The translations under genes and the position numbers were made by a program. The notes below the pieces were generated by a model, which was not told where the DNA came from, did not search any database, and saw nothing but the letters and a program-made list of their open reading frames with translations. Of a stretch of DNA of 64,000 nt, positions 63,974-64,000 are shown piece by piece. This stretch comes from Caldicellulosiruptor hydrothermalis 108 (GTDB lineage Bacteria; Bacillota; Thermoanaerobacteria; Caldicellulosiruptorales; Caldicellulosiruptoraceae). Where the stretch lies: positions 1,648,928 to 1,712,927 of the forward strand of contig NC_014652.1 of the NCBI RefSeq assembly GCF_000166355.1. Reading direction: 5' to 3'. The number at the start of each line of letters is the position of its first letter. Positions within the stretch are counted from its first letter, which is position 1.

Positions 63974-64000
63974 TTATTTTCTCAGTCCTAACTTTTCTAT
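63974..64000 (-). CDS. rpsO: ribosomal protein S15, last eight codons
   Basis: The minus strand at the right edge reads IEKLGLRK then TAA, the typical C-terminus of S15. The rest of the gene lies outside the window. Its position before pnp supports the call. Confidence 0.88.
   Translation of the reverse strand: MEKLGLRK

Overview
The window looks like a low-GC, thermophilic, anaerobic, sugar-fermenting Firmicute of the Caldicellulosiruptor type. The basis is the gene content: S-layer-anchored multidomain glycosidases, CUT1 sugar transporters without a local ATPase, an Ech-type energy-converting hydrogenase with its own Hyp maturation set, and 2-oxoacid:ferredoxin oxidoreductase. The genus is inferred from content and style, not from a database match.

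Region 1 (1-20.5 kb) is an arabinan or related hemicellulose utilisation region, almost all on the minus strand. One transcription unit starts at a consensus promoter near 9.06 kb. It encodes a YtcP/LplC-like permease, a large solute-binding protein, an LplB-like permease, a secreted GH51 enzyme carrying a LamG-like module, a secreted GH43 arabinanase and a cytoplasmic GH51 arabinofuranosidase that runs off the left edge. Upstream lies a 1440-residue S-layer GH43 protein. An intact insertion sequence and about 0.9 kb of gene-poor DNA separate it from a second CUT1 transporter (binding protein plus two permeases). That transporter is divergent from an ArsR-type regulator with an unusual carbohydrate-domain-like C-terminus. 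The likely flow is: surface GH43 cleaves polymer, transporters import oligosaccharides, and intracellular GH51 releases arabinose.

Region 2 (20.5-37.4 kb) is a minus-strand energy-metabolism block: echABCDEF, hypA, hypB, hypF, hypC, hypD, hypE, a small P-loop ATPase of unknown role, and a four-subunit 2-oxoacid:ferredoxin oxidoreductase, then VanW and DUF2225 proteins. Oxidoreductase-derived reduced ferredoxin can feed Ech, which makes H2 and an ion gradient. A Rex-like operator lies upstream of echA.

Region 3 (37.4-64 kb) is mostly housekeeping: a HAD phosphatase, cell-wall amidases, argCB, rlmH, a YwlE-like phosphatase, tsaC, a ZIP transporter, motAB (with a sigma-D-type promoter inside the end of prfA), the prfA-prmC-DUF1385-rpmE cluster, an MFS transporter, PrsW, OGG, rho, malic enzyme, rarA, glyA, a split ThrE/YjjPB exporter, pnp and the last codons of rpsO. 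Many gene ends carry clear intrinsic terminators. No tRNA, rRNA or CRISPR array was seen. Start sites were chosen by Shine-Dalgarno position wherever the longest reading frame looked overextended.
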